64,000 nt of DNA, taken from Bilabrum cf. latius (taxonomy: Eukaryota > Bigyra: Bicosoecida > Bigyra > Bicosoecida). The notes beneath the pieces are model-generated. The model made no database searches. It was not told the origin of the DNA and saw only the letters and a program-made list of their open reading frames with translations. How positions within the stretch are numbered: the stretch's first letter is position 1; the number at the start of each line of letters is the position of its first letter. Where the stretch lies: NCBI GenBank assembly GCA_965178125.1, contig OZ237744.1, positions 868,001-932,000 on the forward strand, given 5' to 3'. Shown piece by piece: positions 50,729 to 62,643 of this stretch. The position numbers were made by a program, and so were the translations under genes.

Positions 50729-51577
50729 TCAACCAGTTCGCGGCCTCTTCGCAGCTGGTGGTCCGGGGGATTGCTCCGCTCCCGCAGCGTGACTGGGCCC
50801 ATTGGGGGCACTACCTTGAGCAGATGCCGACTGCTGCAATGCACTGAACCGAACACCAGGCTTCGAGGCGGCCAGACTGCCACTAGAGCTGCCCGCGTTA
50901 CCCGCCGCGAGAGGAGCCTGATCGGCTCCAGACATCGAGGCACTGCCAGTGGCAGCCCCATGTCCTAGACCAGAGCTAGAGCTCGATGCTGTCGTTGTAG
51001 GCGCTGATCCGTCACGGTGGCCATGTGCACCTCCCCTCGCTTGTTCCCCGCTGCCCTCTGGCGTGCGGTGAGGCTGATGCTCGTGCTACTATCCCGAGCC
51101 GACGCCGTACGAGGCAGTTGCAGCCTGCTACGCGGGTCGTCTCACTTTGGACATTGACACGGACACGTCCTGCTCTTCTTCGTCGACACCCGTCCATTCA
51201 GGGCGTACGATAGATCCAGTTGTGTGGTCTTTCGATGCTCGATCTGCCGCTTCCAGCACATGTGGCGCATGAGACATAGGCGCCTCAAAACAGTCTCTAT
51301 CGAGAACACCACCTCTAACAGCAGCAAAGTTAACTGCTCCAACAGTCACAGATTCAAGATGGTCAACCACGATGTTCGAGAGAGCATCGAGAGCATCTCT
51401 TCGAGGCGTGCGCGAATCTCCAAGCCCGAACATGATACGGCGCAAGACCGGATACAGCCCGTCCGCTACCGAAAGTCGATCGACGGCATGCACACCGGGC
51501 TAGTCCAGCCTGCTTTGGAATAGGGTGTCTTCAGATTGAACCTGCCGCTACAAGGATTTTAAGTCTGCCTTTCGCAT
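50729..51577 (-). CDS. TAF13-like TFIID histone-fold subunit
   Basis: A 282-aa frame without introns from ATG 51575-51577 to TGA 50729. Residues about 40-118 resemble the TAF13 histone fold: LYPVLRRIMFGLGDSRTP corresponds to the characteristic LR-x-M-x-(Y/F)GxGD-x-x-x-P opening, followed by DALDALSNIVVDHLESVTVG and a last helix (HVLEAADRASKDH). TAF13 pairs with TAF11 in TFIID. The first 40 residues and the Ser/Gly/Ala-rich tail (119-282, ending PPAAKRPRTG, a possible basic NLS) are extensions; typical TAF13 is about 125 aa. Five TAG codons occur in frame, including a TAG-TAG pair around 51090. SPT3-type histone folds are the alternative. Confidence 0.65.
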
Positions 51578-51740
51578 GGTAGCACCAGACTATCGCCGCT
51601 TGGAGCTCTTTGCATTTCCCTTTATTTCGCGATTTTCAGGCATTTCGTTGCCCAGGTAACCCTTTAAGTTGAACAGCGGTATGCAAATATGTAAAATTTG
51701 CAGTTGGAACAAATTTAAAGATGAAGAACAAATCAAATCA

Positions 51741-54700
51741 TCACTGCTCTGTACCGCTTGCGATCCGTCGAACGCGCTCTTCCAGGGCCTGCTTCCTCTT
51801 TTCAGCAGCCTCCAGCTACTGCCTCAATTCCCGGGCTCTAGCACTTTCGAAGGACGGCTTCATCTTCTAGAATGAGGCGCTCGCCGCTCCGGGTCTCCCC
51901 CCTGGAAGTGCGACCGAGCTCCCGCGGAGGGCCTGCCGCAGCTCTTGCTTCGACTTGCCCATGCCGCGGCCTCGCCCCCTGCCCCTGCCCCTTCCGCGCC
52001 CACCCAGCGCCAGGGAGGGCGGGCTCCTGGCGGCGAACCGAAGCGCTTGCTCGTTCGAAAGCGGAGCTTCTTCCTCGGCACCCCGGCGGCCGCTGCCGTT
52101 CGCTCGACCCTCGGACTAACCCTGTGCCGCGGCCTGGTGCCTCCTGTGCTGCTCCCTGTTTTGCTTCTGTGCCGCCTGCCTCGCGCGGGCCTCCTCGATC
52201 AGCTGCTCGCGCGACTTGCCAGCGGTCTTGCTTGTCCCAGTCGGCGCAGCTGAGAAAGCGGAAGTGGAAGAGGACTAGGCTCCCGATGGCCGACCGTTGT
52301 TGCCGGCCCCAGTGCCGTTCGCCCTGGAAGTGTCGGCCCTCGGCCTCTGCCTGATCGACGGCCCTGTCCTGAAGTCGGCAGGCCCTCCCCCTCCCGTTGT
52401 TCCCTGGCCATCACCCTCGGCGAGCACCTGTAGCATAGAGCCGGTCCCACGAGGCACAGCAGCATCATCGTCCTCCCACTGATGCTCCTCTCCCTAGGAC
52501 TCGCGCCCAGGTGATCCGGCCTGCTGGTGCCCGCCTTCCAAAGGCCAGCCTTGGGCTGCCTGTGCCTGCGTCTGGCCCATTTGTCGTCCTCCGTTGCTCT
52601 GGTCCGAGGCCGCTGCGACCCTCTGGTCTGACAGCCTCAGCATCCGGATAGCGTCTAGACGAGCAGACTCGATAGCGGCATCCACCTGAGAGCTGATGAG
52701 CAGCGCGGCTTCCTTGCCCTTGCGCCTTAGGTCGTCGCGCTGCTGCTGGTGCTGGTGCTGCTGCTGCTCGTAGCTTGCTGACATAACGAACCCGTGCCCA
52801 TCTGGCTCTCCTCCTCGCCCATCCTCGCGGGACGCACCTGCGGGTGTGGCCGCCCTGCCCCTCGCAGCCCGACGCGCATTCGCCTGCTCCTCGCTGCTGA
52901 ACTCGTCCACTGCGGCATCCCCGTGGCCCATCGGTGCCGCGTGTGCGGGGGGCTCGATCAGGTCCCTCGCACGGCTCGCCTCACTGATCGCAGCGCCATC
53001 GACCGAGTCACCAAGACCGCGGCGAGACTCGTCCTCCTCGCCATCAAAACCGCGGTAGGACAGAGGTACTGCGCTGACTGCGTCGCTGGCTGCCTGCGAA
53101 AAGATCTGCTGGTTACTACCGGGGCTGTACGATCGGCCGCTGTCCCGCTTCGATCCTGCATCCGCCGCGGTTGCGCTAGCGTTGCCCCTTGGGAAGAGAG
53201 ACTCCCTCATTCTCCGCTCCTCCTCCGCGGTCTGCCGCTCCGTGCTTAGGTCGCGCAGGTCCTCCACCTGGCGCCTGAGGCGCTCACGCACCCCGTCTGA
53301 GTACGGCTGCGCGCCCAGCACCACCTACCGAAGGAAAGCAGTCCGCTCGGTGCGTGGCCGCCGCTTCTCTGCCCACAGCCTGCGCACGTTGCGACGCAAC
53401 CTGCGCAGCTGGTCGTCCCGCTCCCTCCTGGCGAGGTCGGTCTGCGACTTGCGCATCGCCACGGCTTGCTCAGACACGCGACGCACCGCCTCCACCTTGG
53501 CGGCCGCAGTGGCCACCGCCTGCTTGAGCTGGGCAGACCTCGCGACGACGTCGCCGGCCTTGGCCTCCAGAGCCTGCATCCTGGAGTTGAACTGCTCCCT
53601 GACCTCATCTGAGACCTATTTCATAGACGAGTCGTACGTCTGCTGCGCCCGGTCCCTCATCTCCCGCAGCTGCGCCTGCACCTGCTGCCGGTGCTGCAGC
53701 ACGAGGCGTTCGCCCACGCGCTGGGCCTCCCTCGCAGCAGCCTCCCTGGCCCTGGCCATCTCGGCTTGCAGCACCTCGGCCTGCTCCTGGGACTTTTCCT
53801 TCTGAACCGCTTCCAGAGCGTCCACCTCTGCCTGCAGGGTTGAGGCCTGCACCTTTTCTGCCTCTCGGTGCGCGTCCACGGCCCCCTTCAGCGACTCGAT
53901 CTCCTCGGTGACCCTCGTCTGCTGCTCCTTGGCCTTGGCCCACTCGGACGTCTTCGCCTAGATCTGCGAGCGCAGCGACACGCACTCAGCCTGCTGCTGC
54001 CTGAGCCGACTGTCCTCCTTCTCTTCGATGGCCTCCTGCGCCTGCCGCGCAGCCTGGGCGGCAGCCCGACCGCGCTCCCCCAGCGCCAGCTCCAGCTCGT
54101 GCACCTGGGAGGCAGTCTCCTGCTGCGTGGCGTGCAGGACTTGCTGCGCGTGCTGCAGGGACCGCTGCAGGACCGCGGCACCGAGATCGGCATCCGTGGG
54201 AGCACCGGCGACCTCGTGCCTGGCTCGGCCGAGCTCGTGCTCCACGGTCCTTACGTCCGTCGCGAGCTCCTCACGGGTCCTCTCTCCCAGCCGAAGGACT
54301 GCACCGGCCACGCGCTCCGAGTCAAGACGAACCACGGCGAGGGCTTTCCGCGCCAGTATCCTCGAGATTCCCGCCAACATGGGGCTGTGCTGCCTGAGCG
54401 CCGACGGCAGCGCGGCGATCGAGGAGCGGTCCTCCGCAGAACCTGCCGACCGGATGCTGTCCCCGAGGCCGTATCCTCCACTGCGCCCGTGCTGCTACCG
54501 CTGCCTGTCGATCGATGCTCCCAGCGGACTGGAAGGCCCACCAGCCAGCCGGTCTCCGATTCGATCTTGTGCGCGCCACGCATGCCTTGAATGAGATGCT
54601 CCCAAGCCGGAGCCACTTCCAGCTGACTGGCCAGATAGGCGCCTTGCTCGATCCTGACGAGCGCTCTCATTCGCAACGGTAAATGGATCCGAAGGAGAAG

Positions 54701-57700
54701 TTGGACGGTAGCTGTTCTCCACCTGATCGGCTGCGCCGGGCACGGGACTCGCTCTTACCGTGAAGCGCTCAATGTCTCCGGCCTGGCCGCGGCTGCCGAC
54801 CGAGCCGGATGGCGATATTGAACGCAATCGCATCCTCGCGCTCTCCGCGCCTCCCGCCTGCCGCACCGAGATGTCCAAAGGCGCGTCGTCGTGAGCGTAA
54901 GATCGCTGGCCACTTCGCTGCTTCGACTGTGAGCCTGGCGAGCGTGGGCCCGCCACCCTGTCTGGTGACCTGCCCCTCGAGGCCAGCCCCCGGGGACTCT
55001 TGGCCCTTGCACGAGACACCAACGCGTCCAGAGCGAGCCGTCCCGCCACGCGGCCTCTCCGTGGCGACGATGGGCGCTGCTGCAGGCCTGTTGAGCTCTC
55101 CGTGGGAGCAGCCGGCCCGTGAGCGGCAGACTCGGGCTGCCCCTTCGTTGGCGGAGAGGCCGGTGGCGAAGGCGGCTGCACCGCTTTGCCTGTCGGGCTG
55201 CCTGGCGGAGATGCCGGCTTGCCCTGAGGTCTCGCTGGGCTGGCGCCTCTTTCACCCGGCCTGGGCGAGGAGGCCCTCTCTCGCACCTTCTGCAGCACTG
55301 CCTTGGCGCCTACCTAGAGCTGCTTCTCATCAGTCGCAATGCCAGCGGCCCGAAGCGCAGATATAGTGTCAGCGAGGAGCTCCTTGTCCTCGAAATCGAG
55401 GCCTTGCGCGCCCTCCTGGACGCCGGCCTGTTCTGGCTCTGCTGGACTGGTGGCACTGCTGCGTTTGGCGGGCTACGCTCCCAACTGCTCCTCAGCGCCC
55501 TTTCCAAGTCCAACATGTCCCCTACTGCTTCCATCACGAAGACTGTCTCTGCCAGTAGCTAAACTCATCGACTCACGCGCCGGTGAAGCGGGGAGCGGCG
55601 GGCTACCATCTGGCGACCTTGGCTGGTGAGCAGCACGACTGGCAAGTTGCAGAGCTGCCGAACTACCACCACTGCCGCGCCCGGCCTGACCGGCTTCGGA
55701 CACCGCAGTACTGGCAGGCTGCGAGGTCCCTGTAGATCCACCGTACTTACCTTGATGATCTGCGCTGGCACGGGGAGCAGCGGCCTAGCTCCGAGGCTCG
55801 CCCTGCGGCTCCGACCACCTCGATGTCGTTAGGGGGACATGCGATGACGGCGCGCTGCCCAGCGAATCCTTGCGAGACCCAGGCCCGGAAGGCGTCCCTG
55901 GCTCCGGCAGGGGGGGCAAGCTGCCCAAGTCACTGAACCCGTCACTTGATCCTGGCTGCGCGCGAGCCTCCAAGCCCATTTGATTCCCAGAGAGGGCGGC
56001 CGAGCTCAGACCCCGCGCACCGGCAGGCGCGTAGTCAATGCCAGCTTCGTGCGTTGGGTGCAGCGGGGGCAGCGGGGGCAAGTCACTCTCGTCCATCTGA
56101 TCCGGCGGAATAAAATAGGGATCGGGACCTTGCTGGCTGCTGCCAGATGCACCCGCAGCATGATCCGTCAGAAATGCCATCCCTTCGGGCAGTCCGTCGG
56201 GGGGAGGCAGGAAGCCGCTGTCATCCTCGATCGGCAAATCAGGCGGTGGTGGCTCATCAAGACTGCCGGTAGAATGAACTGGATCGCGAGCAGCGAGTAC
56301 TACCTTGTCATTGCCACGGCGCTAGCTTCCAGCTGGCTGGACTCCATCAAACTAGCTGCCGGCTAGAGGCTTACTATTGCCCTATTGTCCTTTCTATCCT
56401 ACAGAGGAATCCTATACTCGCCCAGCGGTCTCTGAAGGTATTCCAAGCTTCCCATCCGGCTACTCGGGCTTGGATGGCTTGTCAGGCTTATCCCCGGGTA
56501 ATGCTGGCTTCCCGGGCTTCTCAGGCTTGGATGGCTTCTCGGGCTTGGATGGCTTGCCTCCGGGTGATGCTGGCTTCCCGGGCTTCTCAGGCTTGGATGG
56601 CTTCTCGGGCTTGCTTCCGGGTGATGCTGGCTTCTCAGGCTTGGATGACGTCTCGGGCTTCCCAGGCTTCTCAGACTTGGCTGGCTTGCCTCCGGGTGAT
56701 GCTGGCTTCCCGGGCTTGGATGGCTTGGATGGCTTCTCGGGCTTGCCTCCGGGTGATGCTGGCTTCCCGGGCTTCTCAGACTTAGATGGCTTCTCGGGCT
56801 TGGATGGCTTGCCTCCGGGTGATGCTGGCTTCCCGGGCTTCCCTGGCTTCTCAGGCTTGGATGGCTTCTCGGGCTTGCCTCCGGGTGATGCTGGCTTCCC
56901 GGGCTTCTCAGGCTTGGATGGCTTCTCAGGCTTGGATGGCTTCTGAGGCTTGCCCCCGGGTGATGCTGGCTTCCCTGGCTTCTCAGGCTTGGATGGCTTC
57001 TCAGGCTTGCCTCCGGGTGATGCTGGCTTCCCGGGCTTCTCAGGCTTGGATGGCTTCTCGGGCTTGCCTCCGGGTGATGCTGGCTTCCCTGGCTTCTCAG
57101 GCTTGGATGGCTTCTCAGGCTTGGATGGCTTGCCTCCGGGTGATGCTGGCTTCCCGGGCTTCTCAGGCTTGGATGGCTTCCCTGGCTTCTCAGGCTTGGA
57201 TGGCTTGCCTCCGGGTGATGCTGGCTTCCCGGGCTTCTCAGGCTTGGATGGCTTCTCAGGCTTGGATGGCTTCTCGGGCTTGGATGGCTTCTCGGGCTTG
57301 CCCCCGGGTGATGCTGGCTTCCCTGGCTTCTCAGGCTTGGATGGCTTCTCGGGCTTGGATGGCTTCTCGGGCTTGGATGGCTTGCCTCCGGGTGATGCTG
57401 GCTTCCCGGGCTTCTCAGGCTTGGATGGCTTCTCAGGCTTGCCTCCGGGTGATGCTGGCTTCCCTGGCTTCTCGGGCTTGGATGGCTTCTCAGGCTTGGA
57501 TGGCTTGTCAGGCTTGCCTCCGGGTGATGCTGGCTTCCCGGGCTTCTCAGGCTTGGATGGCTTCTCGGGCTTGCCTCCGGGTGATGCTGGCTTCCCTGGC
57601 TTGTCAGGCTTGGATGGCTTGTCAGGCTTGGATGGCTTGCCTCCGGGTGATGCTGGCTTCCCGGGCTTCTCAGGCTTGGATGGCTTCCCTGGCTTCTCAG

Positions 57701-59663
57701 GCTTGTCAGGCTTGCCTCCGGGTGATGCTGGCTTCCCGGGCTTCTCAGGCTTGGATGGCTTCCCTGGCTTGGATGGCTTCTCGGGCTTGGTTGGCTTGCC
57801 TCCGGGTGATGCTGGCTTCCCGGGCTTCTCAGGCTTGGATGGCTTCTCAGGCTTGGATGGCTTGCCTCCGGGTGATGCTGGCTTCCCGGGCTTGTCAGGC
57901 TTGGATGGCTTGCCTCCGGGTGATGCTGGCTTCCCGGGCTTCTCAGGCTTGGATGGCTTCTCGGGCTTGCCTTCGGGTGATGCTGGCTTCCCTGGCTTCT
58001 CAGGCTTGGATGGCTTGTCAGGCTTGGATGGCTTGCCTCCGGGTGATGCTGGCTTCCCGGGCTTCTCAGGCTTGGATGGCTTGCCTCCGGGTGATGCTGG
58101 CTTCCCGGGCTTCTCAGGCTTGGATGGCTTGTCAGGCTTGCCTCCGGGTGATGCTGGCTTCCCGGGCTTGTCAGGCTTGGATGGCTTCTCAGGCTTGGAT
58201 GGCTTGCCCCCGGGTGATGCTGGCTTCCCGGGCGTCTCAGGCTTGGATGGCTTCTCAGGCTTGGATGGCTTGCCTCCGGGTGATGCTGGCTTCCCGGGCT
58301 TCTCAGGCTTGGATGGCTTCTCAGGCTTGGATGGCTTGCCCCCGGGTGATGATGGCTTCCCTGGCTTCTCGGGCTTGGATGGCTTCTCGGGCTTGGTTGG
58401 CTTGCCCCCGGGTGATGCTGGCTTCCCTGGCTTCTCAGGCTTGGATGGCTTCTCGGGCTTGCCTCCGGGTGATGCTGGCTTCCCTGGCTTGTCAGGCTTG
58501 GATGGCTTCTCGGGCTTGGATGGCTTGCCCCCGGGTGATGATGGCTTCCCTGGCTTCTCAGGCTTGGATGGCTTCTCGGGCTTGGATGGCTTCTGGGGCT
58601 TGCCTCCGGGTGACGCTGGCTTCCCTGGCTTCTCAGGCTTGGATGGCTTCTCGGGCTTGGATGGCTTGCCCCCGGGTGATGCTGGCTTCCCTGGCTTCTC
58701 AGGCTTGGATGGCTTCTCGGGCTTGCCTCCGGGTGATGCTGGCTTCCCGGGCTTGGATGGCTTGGATGGCTTCTGAGGCTTGCCCCCGGGTGATGCTGGC
58801 TTCCCGGGCTTCTCGGGCTTGGATGGCTTCTCGGGCTTGGATGGCTTCTCGGGCTTGCCTCCGGGTGACGCTGGCTTCCCTGGCTTGTCAGGCTTGGATG
58901 GCTTCTCAGGCTTGGATGGCTTCTCGGGCTTGGATGGCTTGCCGCCGGGTGATACTGGCTTCCCGGGCTTGTCAGGCTTGGATGGCTTCTCAGGCTTGGA
59001 TGGCTTCTCAGGCTTGGATGGCTTCTGGGGCTTGCCTCCGGGTGACGCTGGCTTCCCTGGCTTCTCAGGCTTGGATGGCTTCTCGGGCTTGGATGGCTTG
59101 CCTCCGGGTGATGCTGGCTTCCCGGGCTTCTCAGGCTTGGATGGCTTCTCGGGCTTGGATGGCTTCCCGGGCTTCTCAGGCTTGGATGGCTTCTGAGGCT
59201 TGGATGGCTTGCCTCCGGGTGATGCTGGCTTCCCGGGCTTCTCAGGCTTGGATGGCTTGCCTCCGGGTGACGCTGGCTTCCCTGGCTTCTCAGGCTTGGA
59301 TGGCTTCTCGGGCTTGGATGGCTTCTGAGGCTTGGATGGCTTGCCTCCGGGTGACGCTGGCTTCCCTGGCTTCTCAGGCTTGGATGGCTTCTCAGGCTTG
59401 GATGGCTTCTCAGGCTTGGATGGCTTGCCCCCGGGTGATGCTGGCTTTCCTGGCTTCCCAGGCTTGGATGGCTTCTCGGGCTTGGATGGCTTGCCCCCGG
59501 GTGATGCTGGCCTCCCTGGCTTCCCAGGCTTGGATGGCTTCTCAGGCTTGGCTGGCTTGGCTGGCTTCTGGGGCTTGCCCCCGGGTGATGCTGGCCGACT
59601 CGGTTTTCCACCGGGCTTAGCCGGCTTGGCCGGTTTCGCTGGCTTAGAAGGTTTTCCTGACAT
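51741..59663 (-). CDS. 2640-aa protein: Lys/Pro repeat N-terminus, disordered middle, coiled-coil C-terminus
   Basis: One frame of 7,923 nt from ATG 59661-59663 to TGA at 51741-51743 (a second TGA follows) holds 18 TAG and no other stop. Residues 1-1067 are a repeat of KPSKPEKP and GKPASPGGKP units, strongly basic. Residues 1068-1114 contain six TAG codons in 47 codons. A Pro/Gly/Ser/Asp middle (LPPLPPLHP, SLPPLPEPGTP, then SPRRGR and SPSGS-type basic/Ser stretches) follows. Residues about 1760-2110 are long coiled coil (e.g. ELATDVRTVEHELGRARHEV, QVSDEVREQFNSRMQALEA), then RRLRRNVRRLW, a Gln/His run, an RG-repeat (GRGRGRGRGRGRG near 2560) and a final helix (ELRQ-X-LEAAEKRKQALEER). No family recognised. 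Plus-strand collagen-like frames over the repeat are interrupted by TGA, whereas the minus frame is not. Confidence 0.72.
56463..59640 (-). repeat. 18-bp-based Lys/Pro repeat array
   Basis: The array is built from an 18-bp core (plus strand GGCTTGGATGGCTTCTCA and close variants) interspersed with an ~30-bp element around GGCTTGCCTCCGGGTGATGC. It encodes SKPEKP and GKPASPGGKP on the minus strand. The order of short and long elements is irregular, as expected from unequal exchange. All changes keep the frame; most differences between copies are third-position C/T or A/G changes. Confidence 0.95.
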
Positions 59664-60036
59664 GCCTCTACCCTGACGGAGTACTGCGCACCCTTGCGTT
59701 TATGCCTTAAACGATATCAGAGTAATCACTCAACGAGTCTCAGTCGCGGATCCGCAAAATGTGGATAGTAACCCGTGTTTGAGTTCGTGCCTGCACCAAA
59801 TCCTGAAGTATAAGATAGGTTTTTCGAATCAATTGCCACCAAGATTATTTTAGCCGGGTGGTCGGCTGCAGTGGGCCTAAATCTCTTTTTGGCTCGGCTC
59901 CGCAACGTGAGCGGCGCCGCGCGATCGGGAAGAGACCGTGATTGTTGATGTGAACTCCCGTGCACGTGGTCCAACCCGTTGCCCCGGCCTGGATGTAACG
60001 TTGCCGCCATGTAAGCGCATTCTTGTATTCATCATA
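59664..60036. other. Intergenic region between the Lys/Pro-repeat gene and the CDK gene
   Basis: 373 bp. A minus frame at 59726-60010 with an ATG and TGA (94 aa) resembles no family and I do not call it. It should contain the promoter of the Lys/Pro-repeat gene and the CDK 3' UTR. Confidence 0.35.
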
Positions 60037-62222
60037 TCATTTCTAATCTGCAGACGGACGTCTCGCCGCCCCTTGAGCACCGAGTGCCCTCTCCGCCGGC
60101 CGGTTCAGTTCTCGGCCTCTGGACTGCGACCTCGACCGCGAACGGTCGCCCAGCCTGGCACTGGCACCGCGAGGAACAGACGAGGAGGATCCCCCCAGAA
60201 AACCACGAGCGGTGCCGCGCGCATCGGGCCGCATCACGCCGATTCCACCCGGGACTGCTCTCGAGATCGATGACGACCTTGAGATGGAGATACCTAGGCC
60301 AGCCAAGGACCGGTCCCTAGACAGGGACGTGCTACGCGACGCGCCGATCCCTCGGATCATGCCACCCCGGCCCTGCCTGCCCCGCCCCCGACTTAGCCCC
60401 CTGCCGGCGCCCCGCCCTAGACCACCCAACCCTGCCCCGCCTCTACCCATGCCCCGGCCTCTACCCCTGCCCCTGCCCCTTCCACCTATCCCCAAACCAC
60501 CAGCCCCACCCGTCGCGGCCCCACCGCCACCCGACCCCACCCTCGGCTTCTTCCGCGCCTAGCCATTGCCCTCGTACGGCTGCTCTACGACCAGCCCAGG
60601 CCGGCGCCCTCCAGCAGCGACCGCGCTGGCAGCCGAAGGGGACCGAGAGGCAGACACGGACGTCCTGCCTCCCACGGCCCCGCGAGGCATGCTGTGGAAC
60701 GGCCGCTTCGCGCCGGCCATGCCTCCCGGGTGGCCCCCGCGGGAGCCGCGAAATCCGCCGCTGAGCAGCCGCTGCGCCTGCTCCTTCTGTTTAGCCGCCA
60801 GCTCCTTCTGCGCCTGCGAGTGCAGCTCCGAGATGGGGAAGCGCGGCAGCTCCTCAGGGGCGGGGCGGTGGCTCCCGGCCAGCCAAAAGAAGTCGTGGTC
60901 ACAGGCCTTGTCGGCCGTGATGCGCTTGGCCGGATCCAGCTCGAGCATCTGTTCCAGCAGCAAGATTGCCTGCTCTGCGAGCGCATCGTTTCTTAGAGTG
61001 TGCTTGATCTTGTCGCCGAACCTTGCCCTCACCTGGCACTTGCTCGGACGGTTCAGGGCGGCCACCTGGTACACGCTCCACTGTCTCATGTCCCTTGCCT
61101 TGGGCCAGTGGGCATCTGAGGGCGCCCCGCTCACGTCGAAGATCCACTCGAGCTGGTCCCTCTCCTTGGCGCACTTGGTGACCCGCCCGCCGGTGAGCAG
61201 CTCGGCGAAGATCACACCGGCCGACCACACGTCCGAAGACCCGAAGTGCTCCCCGTACCGCTGGTCTCCTAGGATAATCTCAGGGGGCCTGTACCAGAGA
61301 GTGCATATGTTTGCGTCGGTTGTCAGGGGCTTGGCGTCCGCCTTGGCGACGAACTTGCTCATGCCGAAATCCGTGATCTTGATCTCCTGTCCCGCCGTGA
61401 CGAGGATGTTGGCTGGCTTGAGGTCCCTGTGCAGCACCCGCAGGCCGTGGAGGCGCTGCAGGCCGTCGAGTATCTGGTACATGTACGACTGGACGTGCCC
61501 TGGTGTCACCTTCAGGTCCCTGTTGCAGATGATGGAATCCAGGTCGAACTCGCAGAACCCTAGGGACATGTACACGTCACCCCGGTTTGGTCTCCCGTTC
61601 GTGGTCTTGTCCGTGACAACCTCCCTGAGGTCCACTATGTTCCTGTGGTTCACTTTCTTGAGGATGCGGATCTCCCTGAGGGCCAGCATGTCGAACCCCT
61701 GGTCCCTGCGTATGTCTTCCTCCACCCGCAGGTTAAAGCGTTTCAGCGCCACAAGTACGCCGTCTGGGTCCACGGCCTTGGTCACCATCCTGCGGGGTGG
61801 CAAGAAGTAAATTCGAATAGGGCAGGGCAAGCGCTGGCTATGATCAGCAAGAGATGAAGCAAGCATCGCTCGCAGCGTCTGGGCGATGCAACGAGCCGGC
61901 AGCTACATCCACGGCGGCAAAAGCATGCCCGAGATGCGCATACCTGCCGTCACATTCATCGCGGCCCTGGCGAGAACCCAACGAATAAATATAGGGAAGA
62001 AAATTAAAAGGAAAAGATCCTCTCACCCGTACGTGCCCTGACCGATCGACCGGCCCTGCGTGGTGAACTCTGCTACGTCCCTGCAGCCTTTTCGCGGGTA
62101 CCCGCCACCATGCCCGTGGCCGGGAGCTTTGCCCTTCCGTCCAGAAGGAGGGCTTAAAACATGCTACGGGAGGCTGGCCCCTGCTCCAGAGCTCGCCGCA
62201 GGCGCCCACCCCGATTGATTAC

Positions 62223-62290
<68 letters not shown>

Positions 62291-62643
62291 GTGGGCACCA
62301 TAGGCTGCCCAGGACCCGACGGCGGGTTGGATGCTATAGACTGCTACTTGTCGGTGCCCTTCGAGGCTATGGCACTTGACTTGGCCGCTGTCGGTTCATG
62401 CTAGCCGCCTTGCTGCCCGGCCGCTGTCTGCATGGACGATGACGATGACGAAGCCGATGCAGATGAAGAGTTGGTCGACTGTGGCATTACGGGTGCACCA
62501 CCAGTGCGTAAGGCACCCGTAGATGCTGCAGATCTGCCTGTTACCCCGCCTTGGACGTTACTGGATGCCGAAGAGGGGCCAAACGTAGCACCAATTGATT
62601 GCACTGTTCCAGCCTCAGAATTCGAGCGCTGCGCAGTCGCCAT
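60037..62643 (-). CDS. Transcription-type cyclin-dependent kinase (CDK9/CDK12-like)
   Basis: Two exons, 62643-62027 and 61789-60037, give 789 aa; the 237-nt intron 61790-62026 (donor GTGAGA, acceptor CACCCCGCAG) splits the glycine loop and joins IGQGTYG to MVTKAVDPDG. Kinase landmarks: VALKRF (Lys about 222), a PSTAIRE-like helix DMLALREIRIL (about 239), HRDLKPANIL (326), DFGMSKF (346), ICTLWYRPPEIILG and SDVWSAGVIFAELLTGG. The domain is closest to transcriptional CDKs that phosphorylate the RNA polymerase II tail; the substrate is inferred. The N-terminal 200 residues are low complexity with 21 consecutive Ser; the C-terminus is Gly/Arg-rich (RGRGRGRGRGMGRG) with SR dipeptides. Five TAGs are in frame. 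After TAG at 60559-60561 the frame continues to a TGA at 60037. An internal ATG at 61864-61866 would lose the glycine loop. Confidence 0.86.
62224..62286 (-). repeat. (AGC)21 trinucleotide repeat coding poly-Ser
   Basis: Twenty-one uninterrupted GCT triplets on the plus strand read as AGC (Ser) in the minus frame of the CDK first exon. Unit purity suggests recent expansion and length polymorphism. Confidence 0.9.

Noticed and set aside
55730-55750. 21-nt intron (GTAAGT...CTACAG) in the Lys/Pro-repeat gene
   Set aside because: Its ends look like splice sites, but the frame is open through it and its length is a multiple of three, so nothing requires splicing. All other inferred introns are longer.
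56377-59676. Collagen-like Gly-x-y protein on the plus strand (GFPGFSGLDGFSGLPPGDA)
   Set aside because: It is the reverse complement of the Lys/Pro repeat. It is interrupted by several TGA, a real stop here, and lacks continuity with any flanking domain, whereas the minus frame continues for 7.9 kb.
59726-60010. 94-residue minus-strand frame with ATG and TGA in the spacer upstream of the Lys/Pro-repeat gene
   Set aside because: No family resemblance and no splice or context support; left as intergenic.
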